Assembly (NCBI RefSeq): GCF_009712425.2
Contig: NZ_VCJR02000002.1
Location: 930,001-994,000 of the forward strand
Direction of reading: 5' to 3'
Length of the DNA: 64,000 nucleotides
From: Aquisalinus luteolus
GTDB taxonomy: Bacteria; Pseudomonadota; Alphaproteobacteria; Caulobacterales; Parvularculaceae
Both the position numbers and the translations under genes were made by a program. Within the stretch, counting starts at the first letter, position 1. Every line of letters starts with the position of its first letter. A model generated the notes under the pieces. It was not told where the DNA came from. It searched no databases and worked only from the letters and a program-made list of their open reading frames with translations. Shown here one piece after another: positions 34,957-43,624 of this stretch.

Positions 34957-35760
34957 ATGTCTCGACATATATTCGTTTCCTATTCTCACAAGGATCGTGG
35001 TCGCGTTCTGCCGGTGGTCAAGGCGTTGCGTGCGCAAGGCCACGAGGTCTGGATGGATCACGCATCAATTCGAGGTGGGGACATGTGGGAAAGGCGGGTG
35101 AAAGAGGCGATCTTCAGCGCCAAGGCATTCGTACTCTTCGTTTCTTCATCTTGGTTGAAGCGCTCGGACTCTTATGTGTGGAAAGAGTTGGAAATGGCTG
35201 GAGAGTTTCTTGACCAATATAGCGGTCTGCTAAAATGGCTCGTGCCGGTGCGCGTAAGCGGCAGTGATTTCGGCGAAATCAAAGTTGGAAAACACGTTAC
35301 ACTAGGCGACATGCATACAATCGAAATGCCGATGCGAGCAAAAATTGCTGCAGAGCGGATAGACAACGCACTTGAGGACCATATTGGTAGTGAATGGTCA
35401 CAAGCGATCATTACTCTGAAGAATACATTAGATGAGCAAGGTATTATTCTGCGACAGCTGGACGGCGGATATCTCGATCTGGAAGATCCGCAAGGAGAAC
35501 ATCAACGCGTCATAGTTTTGGAAAGAGAGGAGAGCTGCCAGGTTTCAGCTAATGAGTATAAGATCTATTTCGGGCACTGGGTCGTAAAGTATTATGGGTA
35601 TGGTATGGATGACATCGAGTATGAGGCTCGGTCCAATACCCTAAAGCTGAAACTGGAAGCGGGTACCAAGAAAAATCTGATAGTGCGTAAGTCGGCTCGC
35701 GTAGGTTTTCTTTGGCGAAAAACTGAAAACGACTATCACTATGTCCTTGAGGTGGTTTAG
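34957..35760 (+). CDS. TIR-domain protein, probable defence effector
   Basis: 267 residues from ATG 34957, with GAGGGGGAGAACC upstream. The TIR domain spans about 1-140. HIFVSYSHKDR opens it, VWMDHASIRGGDMW forms the BB-loop region, and SYVWKELEMA carries the expected catalytic glutamate (E77) of NAD-cleaving TIRs. Residues about 145-267 form a separate domain rich in beta strands and aromatics (YKIYFGHWVVKYYGYG) that I do not recognise. Base composition is clearly more AT-rich than the surrounding genes, indicating transfer. By analogy with Thoeris and other TIR systems it may make or consume an NAD-derived signal. No known partner is adjacent. Confidence 0.85.
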   Translation: MSRHIFVSYSHKDRGRVLPVVKALRAQGHEVWMDHASIRGGDMWERRVKEAIFSAKAFVLFVSSSWLKRSDSYVWKELEMAGEFLDQYSGLLKWLVPVRVSGSDFGEIKVGKHVTLGDMHTIEMPMRAKIAAERIDNALEDHIGSEWSQAIITLKNTLDEQGIILRQLDGGYLDLEDPQGEHQRVIVLEREESCQVSANEYKIYFGHWVVKYYGYGMDDIEYEARSNTLKLKLEAGTKKNLIVRKSARVGFLWRKTENDYHYVLEVV

Positions 35761-35924
35761 CGGTCTGGCAGAACCATAGACCGCCGGGACCGAGGTGACG
35801 GTAACCTATGGATTTCTCCACAATAAGGGTACGCCGAAAAGTTTTCTCGTATATAAAACGACATCTTTCTCGGCAGGCCTGTTTCCTTTGGCAAAGGGGC
35901 AGGCTTTAAACAGGACAGTGAAAT

Positions 35925-36293
35925 ATGAAGCGGCTTCTTTTGGTATCTGGCCTGGTGGCGGTAACCCTCACCGGCGCATGTTCCGAAATCGTGTCCACCG
36001 AAACGCGACAGCCTCTTGTCAGCTACAAGGTGGAGGTGATGCCGGGCGAGGTGGATGCGCTTACGGCGGATCTCGAAAACTTCAGCCGCGTACACGATCT
36101 TGAGTTCCACAAGAGCCGTGCCCCGGCCATGGGGGCTTACACGATCAGGCTTGTGGGCGACGCAATGGAGGTGATGGTCGCCAGTTCACCTGATGCGAAT
36201 GTGGTCGATATCTTTATCTATTCGAATACTGACGATGAAGAGCTGGCGGTGTTCGTGGAGGAGCTTGAAAAGGCCCTATCGGATTATGTGTAA
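35925..36293 (+). CDS. Small lipoprotein
   Basis: 122 residues from ATG 35925. The signal peptide ends in a lipobox (TLTGAC, Cys19). The mature part has alternating strands and helices: LVSYKVEVMPGEVDALTADLENFSRVHDLEFH, then a strand pair and the final helix ELAVFVEELEKALSDYV. This recalls a small ferredoxin-like (beta-alpha-beta) fold. GC content is back to the chromosomal level. It lies between the TIR and OLD genes but looks native. Function unknown. Confidence 0.7.
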   Translation: MKRLLLVSGLVAVTLTGACSEIVSTETRQPLVSYKVEVMPGEVDALTADLENFSRVHDLEFHKSRAPAMGAYTIRLVGDAMEVMVASSPDANVVDIFIYSNTDDEELAVFVEELEKALSDYV

Positions 36294-36413
36294 GCACCAT
36301 GGCGATCTTTCCAGATGTCGGGAGGGCCGAGCTTTTAGAGCGGTGCATCGCCCTGCGGTTGATACACCCCACGTCGCGGATGCTACGGTAAGAAACTCGA
36401 TAATTCAAGCGTA

Positions 36414-37781
36414 TCAACTAGTTAGGTAGGCATTCACCTTATTTATCAGGTCTTGCGTTTTTTGGATCAGTTTCGGATCTAAAACACCATTTTTGTTTAC
36501 CAACCCCTTTTTTGCCGGTTTCTTTATTGCTCCTTTATCGCGGATGTCATCTGCAGGTAGAATTAAAAACGAATATTTCGGATAGGCAGAATCTAAAGGG
36601 GGTTTTAATTGAGATTTATCACCATCGAGTATTCCACAAACTTTTTCATACCCCAAATCTGTTAGTACTGCACATATCTTTTCTATTTTTTCAGCCCCAC
36701 CAGTCCCCCAGCCAAAGACATTACCCTGGAGGTTAATTCCGACTTTTTCTTCAACATATGGAAACCGTATTACGTCTTCCTGACCTTCGAACAAAATAAT
36801 ATTGTCTTCTAAAAAGAAAATTTCTCTAGCATCCAAACCGAATACGTGAGGATTGTTTTTGTCTCCTATTGCTATTGAAGTGAATGCTTTCCGGGTTTTC
36901 TCCTTTAAAGACCAAACGGTTGGTTTGCCATTAATCTTTCGTACACGAATTAAACTTGCCCCGTTTGAAATTGCCTGAGGGTCTGCAAAATATACAGAGT
37001 GTGTGGCTATAATTATTTGGCGGTCTTGGCCAAACTTTTTAAAAACATTCATGAGCCTGCGTTGAAATGCAGGATGTAAAGATAGCTCGGGCTCGTCTAT
37101 AACTATCACATCGCCTTTCTGGGAATCGTAGAGAGCGTCCGCTATTACGAAAAGACTTACGATCCCTTCCCCTAGCCCTTCACTGCTGTGGAAGTGATTA
37201 GAAGTATTGAACTTTAAGAAATGTTGACCTTGCTCACCCAGATCAATTGACCAATCTGGAATATGGCCAAGTATCTCTCCCAACACTTCATTGAAATCAT
37301 TGGGGTCTTTTTCGATGTTGAACAGCCTAGCCGTGAAGTTGTTCGATAGTGATGATGTTCTGGTTGTTGGTAGACTATCGCTTTTTATGTACTCATCTCT
37401 GTCTTGAAATGATTTATAAAAATAGCTCGCAAATTGACGACGAGAGGGCGTGGTGAATATCCTTAATGGATCGCCACTTTTAGAACGACGAGTCTCACTC
37501 GAACCTTTTCGGATAGACTCTAAAACGTCTACCCCATTTGATTTATGATATTCAATTTTGACTAGCGATGTCCCTTTATACCGAGCGCTTGTGCCAAAAC
37601 TGGGTGAGGTTGACCCATTATATGCGCGCAAAGCTTCGATGATCGTAGATTTGCCAGAGTTATTAGCTCCGACTATGATCGAAATACCACTTCCTTCCTT
37701 TCCATTCGGAATTGCAAACGGAATAGTTTGTCTAGACGAGTATCCGCGAAAACCAGAAATGGTGAGCTTTTTTAATGTCAT
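36414..37781 (-). CDS. OLD-family ATPase/TOPRIM nuclease
   Basis: 455 residues. The ABC-type ATPase half has Walker A GANNSGKST (38-46), a signature-like SSEGLGEG (199-206), Walker B VIVIDEPELSLHP (225-237) and the H-loop ATHS (259-262). The C-terminal TOPRIM has ILFEGQED (E332/E335) and GILDGDKS (D386, D388), the metal-binding pattern of OLD nucleases. OLD proteins act in phage defence alone or with helicases or reverse transcriptases (Gabija, retrons); none is seen here. The gene is strongly AT-rich against a GC-rich background, so it is recently acquired. It follows the nrdA terminator by about 40 bases. Confidence 0.9.
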   Translation of the reverse strand: MTLKKLTISGFRGYSSRQTIPFAIPNGKEGSGISIIVGANNSGKSTIIEALRAYNGSTSPSFGTSARYKGTSLVKIEYHKSNGVDVLESIRKGSSETRRSKSGDPLRIFTTPSRRQFASYFYKSFQDRDEYIKSDSLPTTRTSSLSNNFTARLFNIEKDPNDFNEVLGEILGHIPDWSIDLGEQGQHFLKFNTSNHFHSSEGLGEGIVSLFVIADALYDSQKGDVIVIDEPELSLHPAFQRRLMNVFKKFGQDRQIIIATHSVYFADPQAISNGASLIRVRKINGKPTVWSLKEKTRKAFTSIAIGDKNNPHVFGLDAREIFFLEDNIILFEGQEDVIRFPYVEEKVGINLQGNVFGWGTGGAEKIEKICAVLTDLGYEKVCGILDGDKSQLKPPLDSAYPKYSFLILPADDIRDKGAIKKPAKKGLVNKNGVLDPKLIQKTQDLINKVNAYLTS

Positions 37782-37818
37782 AATTAAATATGATCTTTGA
37801 AACTTCTATTATCAACCA

Positions 37819-37849
37819 AAAAAAGAGGGCTGAAATAGCCCTCTTTTTT
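37819..37849. terminator. Bidirectional rho-independent terminator
   Basis: AAAAAAGAGGGCT (37819-37831) pairs perfectly with AGCCCTCTTTTTT (37837-37849). It ends nrdA on the minus strand and isolates it from the OLD gene. Confidence 0.9.
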
Positions 37850-37873
37850 GTTAATCGATTACAGCTTCTCAAC

Positions 37874-39805
37874 CTACTGACAGGCGAGGCACTCCTCGTA
37901 GTCGGTCTTGTTCGCGGCGGCGGCTTTCAGGTTTGCCTCGATGCTGGCGTCGACGTCCTTCTTGTTGGCCGAGCCTGCGTAACCCGCGCGCTGGACTGAT
38001 TTGGAGCGGCAGTAATAGAGGCTCTTCACGCCTTTTTCCCACGCGGTCCAGTGCAGCATGTGCAGGTCCCATTTGTCGATGTCGCCCGGCAGGAAGACGT
38101 TGACCGACTGGCCCTGGCAGATATAGGGGGCGCGGTCGGCGGCGAGCTCGACGACCCAGCGCTGGTCGATCTCGAAGGCGGTCTTGAAGATGTCCTTCTC
38201 CTCCTGGGTCAGGCAATCGAGATGCTGGACCGAGCCTTCGTTTTCGAGGATGGAGGACCAGGTCTCGTCCGTGTCCTGACCTTTTTCGGCGAGGAGGGCT
38301 TTCAACGCCTCGTTCTTGACCGTGAAGGAGCCGGACAGGGTCTTGTGGGTGTAGACATTGGCTGGGATCGGCTCGATGCAGGGGCTGGCGCCGCCGCAGA
38401 TGATGGAGATCGAGGCCGTCGGCGCGATCGCCATCTTGTGGCTGAAGCGCTGCTTGATGCCGCGTTCCTCTGCATCGAGGCAGGGGCCTTTTTCCTCGGC
38501 GAGCTTGACCGAGGCGGCGTCCGCGCCCATGCGGATATGCTTGAACAGGCGGTTGTTCCACGACTTGGCCATGGCGCTTTCGAACGGGATGCCGCGATCC
38601 TGCAGGAAGGTGTGGAAGCCCATCATGCCGAGGCCGACGGAGCGCTCGCGTTTTGCCGAGTACACGGCCTTTGCCATTTCCGGCGGGGCGCGCTGGATGA
38701 AGTCTTCCAGCACATTGTCGAGGAAGCGCATGACGTCTTCGACGAACATCGGCTCGTCCTTCCACTCGTCATATTTGACGGCGTTGATGGAGGACAGGCA
38801 GCACACGGCGGTGCGCTCATTGCCGAGATGGTCGTTGCCGGTGTGCAGCATGATTTCCGAGCACAGGTTCGAGGTCGAGACCTTCAGCCCCAGGTCGCGC
38901 TGGTGCTTGGGCATCTGGCGGTTCACGGTGTCGGAGAAGACGAGGTAGGGCTCGCCGGTCTGCAGGCGGATCTCGAGGATCTTCTGCCACAGCTTGCGGG
39001 CGTTGATGGTGCGGATGACCTCGTTGGTCTTCGGCGAGCGCAGGCCGAATTCCTCGTCGGCGGCGACAGCCTGCATGAACTCGTCGGTGATGTTCAGGCC
39101 ATGGTGCAGGTTCAGGGACTTGCGGTTGAAGTCGCCGGACGGTTTGCGGATTTCCAGGAATTCCTCGATTTCCGGGTGGTGGACATCGAGATAGCAGGCG
39201 GCGGAACCGCGGCGCAGGGAGCCCTGGGAGATAGCGAGGGTGAGCGAATCCATCACGCGGATGAACGGGATGATGCCGGAGGTGGCGCCGGAGCCCTTCA
39301 CCTTCTCGCCGATGGAGCGCACGCCGCCCCAGTATGTGCCGATGCCGCCGCCATTGGAGGCGAGCCAGACATTCTCGTTCCAGGTGCCGACAATGCCGTC
39401 GAGCGAATCATTGACCGAGTTGAGGAAGCAGGAGATCGGCAGGCCGCGATCGGCGCCGCCATTGGACAGGACAGGGGTCGCCGGCATGAACCAGAGCTGG
39501 GAGATGTAGTCGTAGATGCGCTGGGCGTGGTCGGCATCATCGGCATAGGCCGTGGCGACGCGGGCGAACATGTCCTGGTACGACTCGCCCTCGAGCAGGT
39601 AGCGGTCGTCCATGGTCTTCTTGCCGAAATCGGTCAGCAGCGCGTCGCGGGAATGGTCGACGACGACATCGCGCACGAGTTTCAGGGCCGGGCGCTGGGA
39701 AGGGCGGCCGCCGGACTTCTTCGCCTGCTGTTCTGCATGCTCGCCCGCTTTCGCGACGGTTTCGGCGATTTTTGCGGCGGCGTTGATCGTATCGAGTGGC
39801 GACAT
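37874..39805 (-). CDS. nrdA: Ribonucleotide reductase class I large subunit
   Basis: 643 residues, shorter than E. coli NrdA because the N-terminal ATP-cone is missing. It reduces ribonucleotides to deoxyribonucleotides. Active-site landmarks are visible: PISCFLNSV, NLCSEI (Cys-x-Glu), TAVCCLSS, the radical-relay tyrosine pair in SLYYCRS and the C-terminal CLACQ, a CxxC that recycles the enzyme. The small subunit NrdB, which generates the radical, is not next to it. The downstream neighbour is the AT-rich OLD gene. Two candidate NrdR boxes lie about 175-220 bases upstream. Confidence 0.95.
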   Translation of the reverse strand: MSPLDTINAAAKIAETVAKAGEHAEQQAKKSGGRPSQRPALKLVRDVVVDHSRDALLTDFGKKTMDDRYLLEGESYQDMFARVATAYADDADHAQRIYDYISQLWFMPATPVLSNGGADRGLPISCFLNSVNDSLDGIVGTWNENVWLASNGGGIGTYWGGVRSIGEKVKGSGATSGIIPFIRVMDSLTLAISQGSLRRGSAACYLDVHHPEIEEFLEIRKPSGDFNRKSLNLHHGLNITDEFMQAVAADEEFGLRSPKTNEVIRTINARKLWQKILEIRLQTGEPYLVFSDTVNRQMPKHQRDLGLKVSTSNLCSEIMLHTGNDHLGNERTAVCCLSSINAVKYDEWKDEPMFVEDVMRFLDNVLEDFIQRAPPEMAKAVYSAKRERSVGLGMMGFHTFLQDRGIPFESAMAKSWNNRLFKHIRMGADAASVKLAEEKGPCLDAEERGIKQRFSHKMAIAPTASISIICGGASPCIEPIPANVYTHKTLSGSFTVKNEALKALLAEKGQDTDETWSSILENEGSVQHLDCLTQEEKDIFKTAFEIDQRWVVELAADRAPYICQGQSVNVFLPGDIDKWDLHMLHWTAWEKGVKSLYYCRSKSVQRAGYAGSANKKDVDASIEANLKAAAANKTDYEECLACQ

Positions 39806-39978
39806 TGGTGCTCTTTCCCCTTAAACGCGGTTGTCTCTTCAAGGTGTTGCGGAAGGGCTTGGCCCCGCCCGCGAACCCGGTTTCAATCGGCAAATCTCCC
39901 CCTGCGCCGGGAATGGCTTTTTCTCGCCACCGGCCCGCTTTTGCCTCTATCACCAGATTGATGCCAGCGCCCTCGCTG

Positions 39979-40026
39979 ACACAACATATAGTGCTGGTAA
40001 GGGCCTGCTTCGTCAATATGCAGTTG
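39979..40026. promoter_or_regulatory. Pair of NrdR boxes upstream of nrdA
   Basis: Box 1 (39979-39994), acacaacatatagtgc, matches the NrdR consensus ACACWATATATWGTGT at about 14 of 16 positions. Box 2 (40011-40026), cgtcaatatgcagttg, is weaker but starts exactly 32 bases away, the usual three-helical-turn spacing. NrdR with ATP/dATP represses RNR genes. The whole gap 39806-40365 has no gene; nothing else was recognised in it. Confidence 0.7.
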
Positions 40027-40365
40027 GCCGGAACGAATCGCTTTTTTACTAACAGGGGGTTAACGGCGGCGCACTGCATGCGCCTCGTTAACCTTGTTTC
40101 GAGGCTTTTGACTATCGTTTCGGATGCGGATTTTCACGCACGTCGTGCATGTCGGGCGGGCGCTATTTTTCCCCAATGGTTAGCACGAGGTTAGCGCCGG
40201 CACGTGAAGGCCGGAACGAATCCCCGTGCCCGCCTGTCTTTATGACAGAGGTTTCAGAAATTGCCGGATGACGGGGCCGGCAGATACCCCATATTGTGCC
40301 GCGGGGGCGCGCCCCCCTATCGAGGGGCCGCAAGCGATATTCATTTCCCGAGAGGAGCGAGACTA

Positions 40366-41406
40366 ATGTCATTCAGAGAGCTGTTACTGGCCGGGGTGTG
40401 CGTCGTGGCGCTGGCCGCCTGTGGCGACAATGCCGAAGAGGATGTGGCCGAGACTGACGCTGAAGAACAGCTGGCCGAAGTGCCGAACCCGGAGGCCATG
40501 ACCGGGCAGGACGGGAGCGGGCAGACCGACGCCGAGCGAGAGGCTGCCGCGGCGGCAGGGCTGGAAGAAGCGAACGCTTTCCTCGCAGAGAATGCCGAGC
40601 GGGATGGCGTGACCGTCACCCAGTCGGGCGTCCAGGTGCGCACACTTGTCGAAGGCGAGGGTGCCTCGCCGACCGAGGAAGATTACGTGACGATGCACTA
40701 CACCGCCAGACATGCAGATGGCGAAGTGTTCGATTCGTCCGTCGAGCGTGACGAGCCGGTGATGGAATCCCTCGGCGTGTTCATGACCGGCCTGCGCGAG
40801 GGCGTGAAAACGATGCAGGAAGGCGGCAAGGCGGAGATCGTCATCCCGCCGGCGCTGGCCTTTGGCCCCGCAGGCACGCCCGATGGCGAGATCGGCCCCA
40901 ACGAGGCGGTGATCTTCGAGGTCGAGCTGCTGGACGTGACGACTGTCGATGAACTGCAACAGAAATACGATGCACTGGTCGAGGAAAAGGCCGCCGAGGC
41001 CGAGACTTTCCTCGCCGAGAACGCCGCCGAAGAAGGCGTGATGGCCACCGAGTCGGGCCTGCAATATGAAGTGGTCGAGAAAGGCGATGGTACGGAGTCG
41101 CCGGATGCGACCGATATCGTCGAGGTGCATTATCGCGGCACGCTGCTGGACGGCACGGTGTTCGATTCCTCCTATGATCGCGGCGAGACGATCGAGTTTC
41201 CGCTCAACCGCGTCATCGCTGGCTGGACCGAAGGCCTGCAGCTGATGAGCGAGGGCGATACCTATCGCTTCTATATTCCGCCCGCGCTCGCCTATGGCAA
41301 GGACGGCAATGGCCGGATCGGCCCGAACGAATTGCTGGTCTTCGATGTCGAGCTGATCGACGTGAAGGAGCCACCGGCCACGCCGGACGAGCCGGCAGGC
41401 GAATAG
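40366..41406 (+). CDS. Lipoprotein with two FKBP-type peptidyl-prolyl isomerase domains
   Basis: 346 residues from ATG 40366, with GAGGAGCGA upstream. A lipobox (VALAAC, Cys near 18) leads to an acidic linker. Domain 1 (about 95-200) has VTMHYTARHADGEVFDSS, but the tryptophan of the pocket is replaced (GVFMTGLREG) and the usual IPPxLAYG is LAFG. Domain 2 (about 240-335) is canonical: VHYRGTLLDGTVFDSSYDRG, RVIAGWTEGLQLM, YIPPALAYG. So the first is probably a weak isomerase or chaperone module and the second active. Each is preceded by a helix with AEAFLAENA-type sequence, indicating internal duplication. Likely aids folding of envelope proteins in the periplasm. Confidence 0.92.
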   Translation: MSFRELLLAGVCVVALAACGDNAEEDVAETDAEEQLAEVPNPEAMTGQDGSGQTDAEREAAAAAGLEEANAFLAENAERDGVTVTQSGVQVRTLVEGEGASPTEEDYVTMHYTARHADGEVFDSSVERDEPVMESLGVFMTGLREGVKTMQEGGKAEIVIPPALAFGPAGTPDGEIGPNEAVIFEVELLDVTTVDELQQKYDALVEEKAAEAETFLAENAAEEGVMATESGLQYEVVEKGDGTESPDATDIVEVHYRGTLLDGTVFDSSYDRGETIEFPLNRVIAGWTEGLQLMSEGDTYRFYIPPALAYGKDGNGRIGPNELLVFDVELIDVKEPPATPDEPAGE

Positions 41407-41430
41407 TCAGCTATACAACATGATATGCAG

Positions 41431-41461
41431 AGGCGGCTTTTCCGGAAGCCGCCTTTTCTTT
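41431..41461 (+). terminator. Rho-independent terminator
   Basis: AGGCGGCTT pairs with AAGCCGCCTT around TTCCGG, followed by TTCTTT. It ends the FKBP gene just 13 bases before the start of the hydrolase gene. Confidence 0.8.
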
Positions 41462-41473
41462 ATCCATTCGGAG

Positions 41474-42538
41474 ATGAAGCATTTTCTTCCCGGACTGTTC
41501 TCCATTGCCCTTTTCGCGGTCGGCTGTGCCGGCACACCGGCGCCCTATCAACCGCGGGAGCTGGACGCGGCCTATATGGAAGCAAGCGCCGACTATCTGG
41601 AAGACAATCTGGTGCCGCTGCCTGCGGGCTGGAAGTTTGACCGCTGGGAAGCGGCGGACGGCACGAAATTGCGTTGGGGGCTGGCGCAGCAGGGTGCGGG
41701 GCGAGCCAAGGCCACTGTGCTGCTGGTGCCGGGCTATGCCGGGACTCTCGATATCTACGGGCAGATCTTCGCCGAGCTGATGGCCGAGGGTTATGACGTT
41801 GCCGGGCTAGACCTGCGCGGCCAGGGCAGGTCTGACCGTATGCTGAGCAATCCGGAGAAGCCCTGGGTCCAAGATTACGGTGTTTACGCAGATGATCTCG
41901 CCGGATTTGTGGACTTTCTCTCGGGGCAGGTGAACGGGCCGCTGATCGTCCATGGCGAAAGCTTCGGCGGGCATGTGACCCTGCGGGCAGCGGGGGACCA
42001 TCCGGACCTCGCCGCTGACGGGCTTGTGCTGATTGCCCCGGCAGTGCGGGTGAATACCGCGCCTTGGCCGGCTGCGCTTGCCCGGTCGATGGTGGCGATG
42101 AATGTCGCGGCGGGGCGAGGCGAGGCCTATGCCCCCGGCCAGCATGACTGGGCGCCATGGCAGCCGGACATCACCCAGGATAATCCATGCGGGACGAACA
42201 TTTCGACCATACATACCAAGGATGCCTGGTTCGCCCATCATCCGGAGATGCGGGTATCGAGCGGCCCGACCAATCAATGGGTGCTGGAGACGATGCGGTC
42301 AGGCGACCTGCTGACGGATACGTCCTATACAAGGCGGATCGACCTGCCGGTCATCCTTGTCACGGTGGGTGATGACCGAGTGGTCGAGACAGAACCGGCG
42401 GCGGCGCTGTGTCGTGACGGGTTGCCGCATTGCACCCTCATCCATGTCGAGGAGGCGCGGCATTGCCTGAATTTCGAGGCACCGGAAAGACGCACGCCGG
42501 TTTATCGCGCAATGGACGGTTTGCCAGGGGTCAGATAA
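41474..42538 (+). CDS. Alpha/beta hydrolase (lysophospholipase-like) lipoprotein
   Basis: 354 residues from ATG 41474, which gives a lipobox (LFAVGC, Cys near 18). The fold is the S33/monoglyceride-lipase type: TVLLVPGYAGTLDIYGQIFAELMAEGYDVAGLDLRGQGRSDR, the nucleophile in VHGESFGGH (GxSxG), an aspartate in VTVGDDRVV and a histidine in EARHCLNFEA. Likely cleaves lysophospholipids or other acyl esters at the membrane. The ribosome site is poor and the gene starts right after a terminator, so it may have its own promoter upstream in the FKBP end. It overlaps kdsD tail to tail by eight bases. Confidence 0.88.
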   Translation: MKHFLPGLFSIALFAVGCAGTPAPYQPRELDAAYMEASADYLEDNLVPLPAGWKFDRWEAADGTKLRWGLAQQGAGRAKATVLLVPGYAGTLDIYGQIFAELMAEGYDVAGLDLRGQGRSDRMLSNPEKPWVQDYGVYADDLAGFVDFLSGQVNGPLIVHGESFGGHVTLRAAGDHPDLAADGLVLIAPAVRVNTAPWPAALARSMVAMNVAAGRGEAYAPGQHDWAPWQPDITQDNPCGTNISTIHTKDAWFAHHPEMRVSSGPTNQWVLETMRSGDLLTDTSYTRRIDLPVILVTVGDDRVVETEPAAALCRDGLPHCTLIHVEEARHCLNFEAPERRTPVYRAMDGLPGVR

Positions 42539-43508
42539 CACCGGCCGCCAGGCAGTCATGCACATGCAATATGCCGACCGGTTTCTTCTCTACACAGACG
42601 AACAGCGCGGTAATATGCTTGCTGCTGAGGATATGAAGCGCCTCGGCGGCAAGCGTGTCCGGTGCTATGGTGATCGGACTTTTCGTCATCACACTGCGGG
42701 CCGTTTCTGACAGCATGTTGCTGCTGACATGGCGACGAATGTCGCCATCGGTGATGACGCCGGCAAGCAGGCCGCCCTCATCCACAATGCCGACGCAGCC
42801 TAGCCCGTGGCTGGAAATTTCCCGGATTACCTCATCCATCTTCGTGTCGGGGGCACAAAGGGGCAGGGCCGAGCGAGCCGACATCAGGTCGGCGACCTTG
42901 CGCAGCGATGCGCCGAGCTTGCCGCCCGGGTGATAGGTCTGGAAATCCTCCGCAGAGAAACTGCGTTCACGCAGCAGGGTGACGGCAAGCGCATCGCCGA
43001 GGACGAGCGACATGGTAGTCGAGGTCGTCGGCGCCCGCGTTTCGCTACAGGCCTCTTTCGCGGGTGGCAGCAATAGAACGATATCCGACGCCTTGGCGAG
43101 CGAGGATTCCCGGCCGGAAGTGATGGCAATGAGCGGAATGTCGAAGCGCGAGCAGTAACCGATGATGTCGCGCAGCTCCGGTGTCTCGCCTGAGTTGGAC
43201 AGGGCGATTACCACGTCCTCGCGACCGATCATTCCGAGGTCGCCATGGCTTGCCTCGCCCGGATGGACATAGCTTGCCGGCTGGCCGGTGGAGGCGAGGG
43301 TCGCCGCGAGCTTGCGGGCGATATGGCCGGATTTTCCCATGCCGGTAACGATGACGCGGCCTCTGGAGGCCCTGATCCCGTCGACCGCGCGAATGAATTC
43401 TGTGGCAAGGAAACTGTCCGAACCGGGCTTCAACAAGTCACTGAGGCTGCGCAATCCGTCGGCTTCGATATCGACAACGGACCTGGCAATTTCTATATAC
43501 TGCGACAT
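42531..43508 (-). CDS. kdsD: Arabinose-5-phosphate isomerase KdsD/KpsF
   Basis: 325 residues. It interconverts ribulose-5-P and arabinose-5-P, the first step to KDO. The SIS domain has RVIVTGMGKSGHIARKLAATLASTGQPASYVHPGEASHGDLGMI and ALSNSGETPEL. Two CBS domains follow (about 205-260, MSARSALPLCAPDTKMDEVIREISSHGLGCVGIVDEGGLLAGVITDGDIRR; and 270-325). It is divergent from kdsA, the next pathway enzyme but one, so the intergenic 116 bases probably hold a shared promoter region. KpsF and GutQ are near-identical in sequence type; the context favours KdsD. Confidence 0.93.
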   Translation of the reverse strand: MSQYIEIARSVVDIEADGLRSLSDLLKPGSDSFLATEFIRAVDGIRASRGRVIVTGMGKSGHIARKLAATLASTGQPASYVHPGEASHGDLGMIGREDVVIALSNSGETPELRDIIGYCSRFDIPLIAITSGRESSLAKASDIVLLLPPAKEACSETRAPTTSTTMSLVLGDALAVTLLRERSFSAEDFQTYHPGGKLGASLRKVADLMSARSALPLCAPDTKMDEVIREISSHGLGCVGIVDEGGLLAGVITDGDIRRHVSSNMLSETARSVMTKSPITIAPDTLAAEALHILSSKHITALFVCVEKKPVGILHVHDCLAAGVI

Positions 43509-43624
43509 TGTGGGTGGCCCCCGAATTTGGCCATGTTCTGGAAATAGAATGACATGGTTGTTAATTGTGAATACTGTTTTTGTCGAGCGAGAATGTCAGG
43601 CGCGCCTGAATTCAGGAGAATATC

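Noticed and set aside
36414-37781. Gabija, retron or PARIS system
   Set aside because: No UvrD-like helicase, reverse transcriptase or second ATPase is adjacent, so the OLD gene cannot be assigned to these systems.
38051-39961. 636-codon plus-strand frame across nrdA
   Set aside because: Antisense shadow of nrdA with no recognisable domain; it also runs through the NrdR region.
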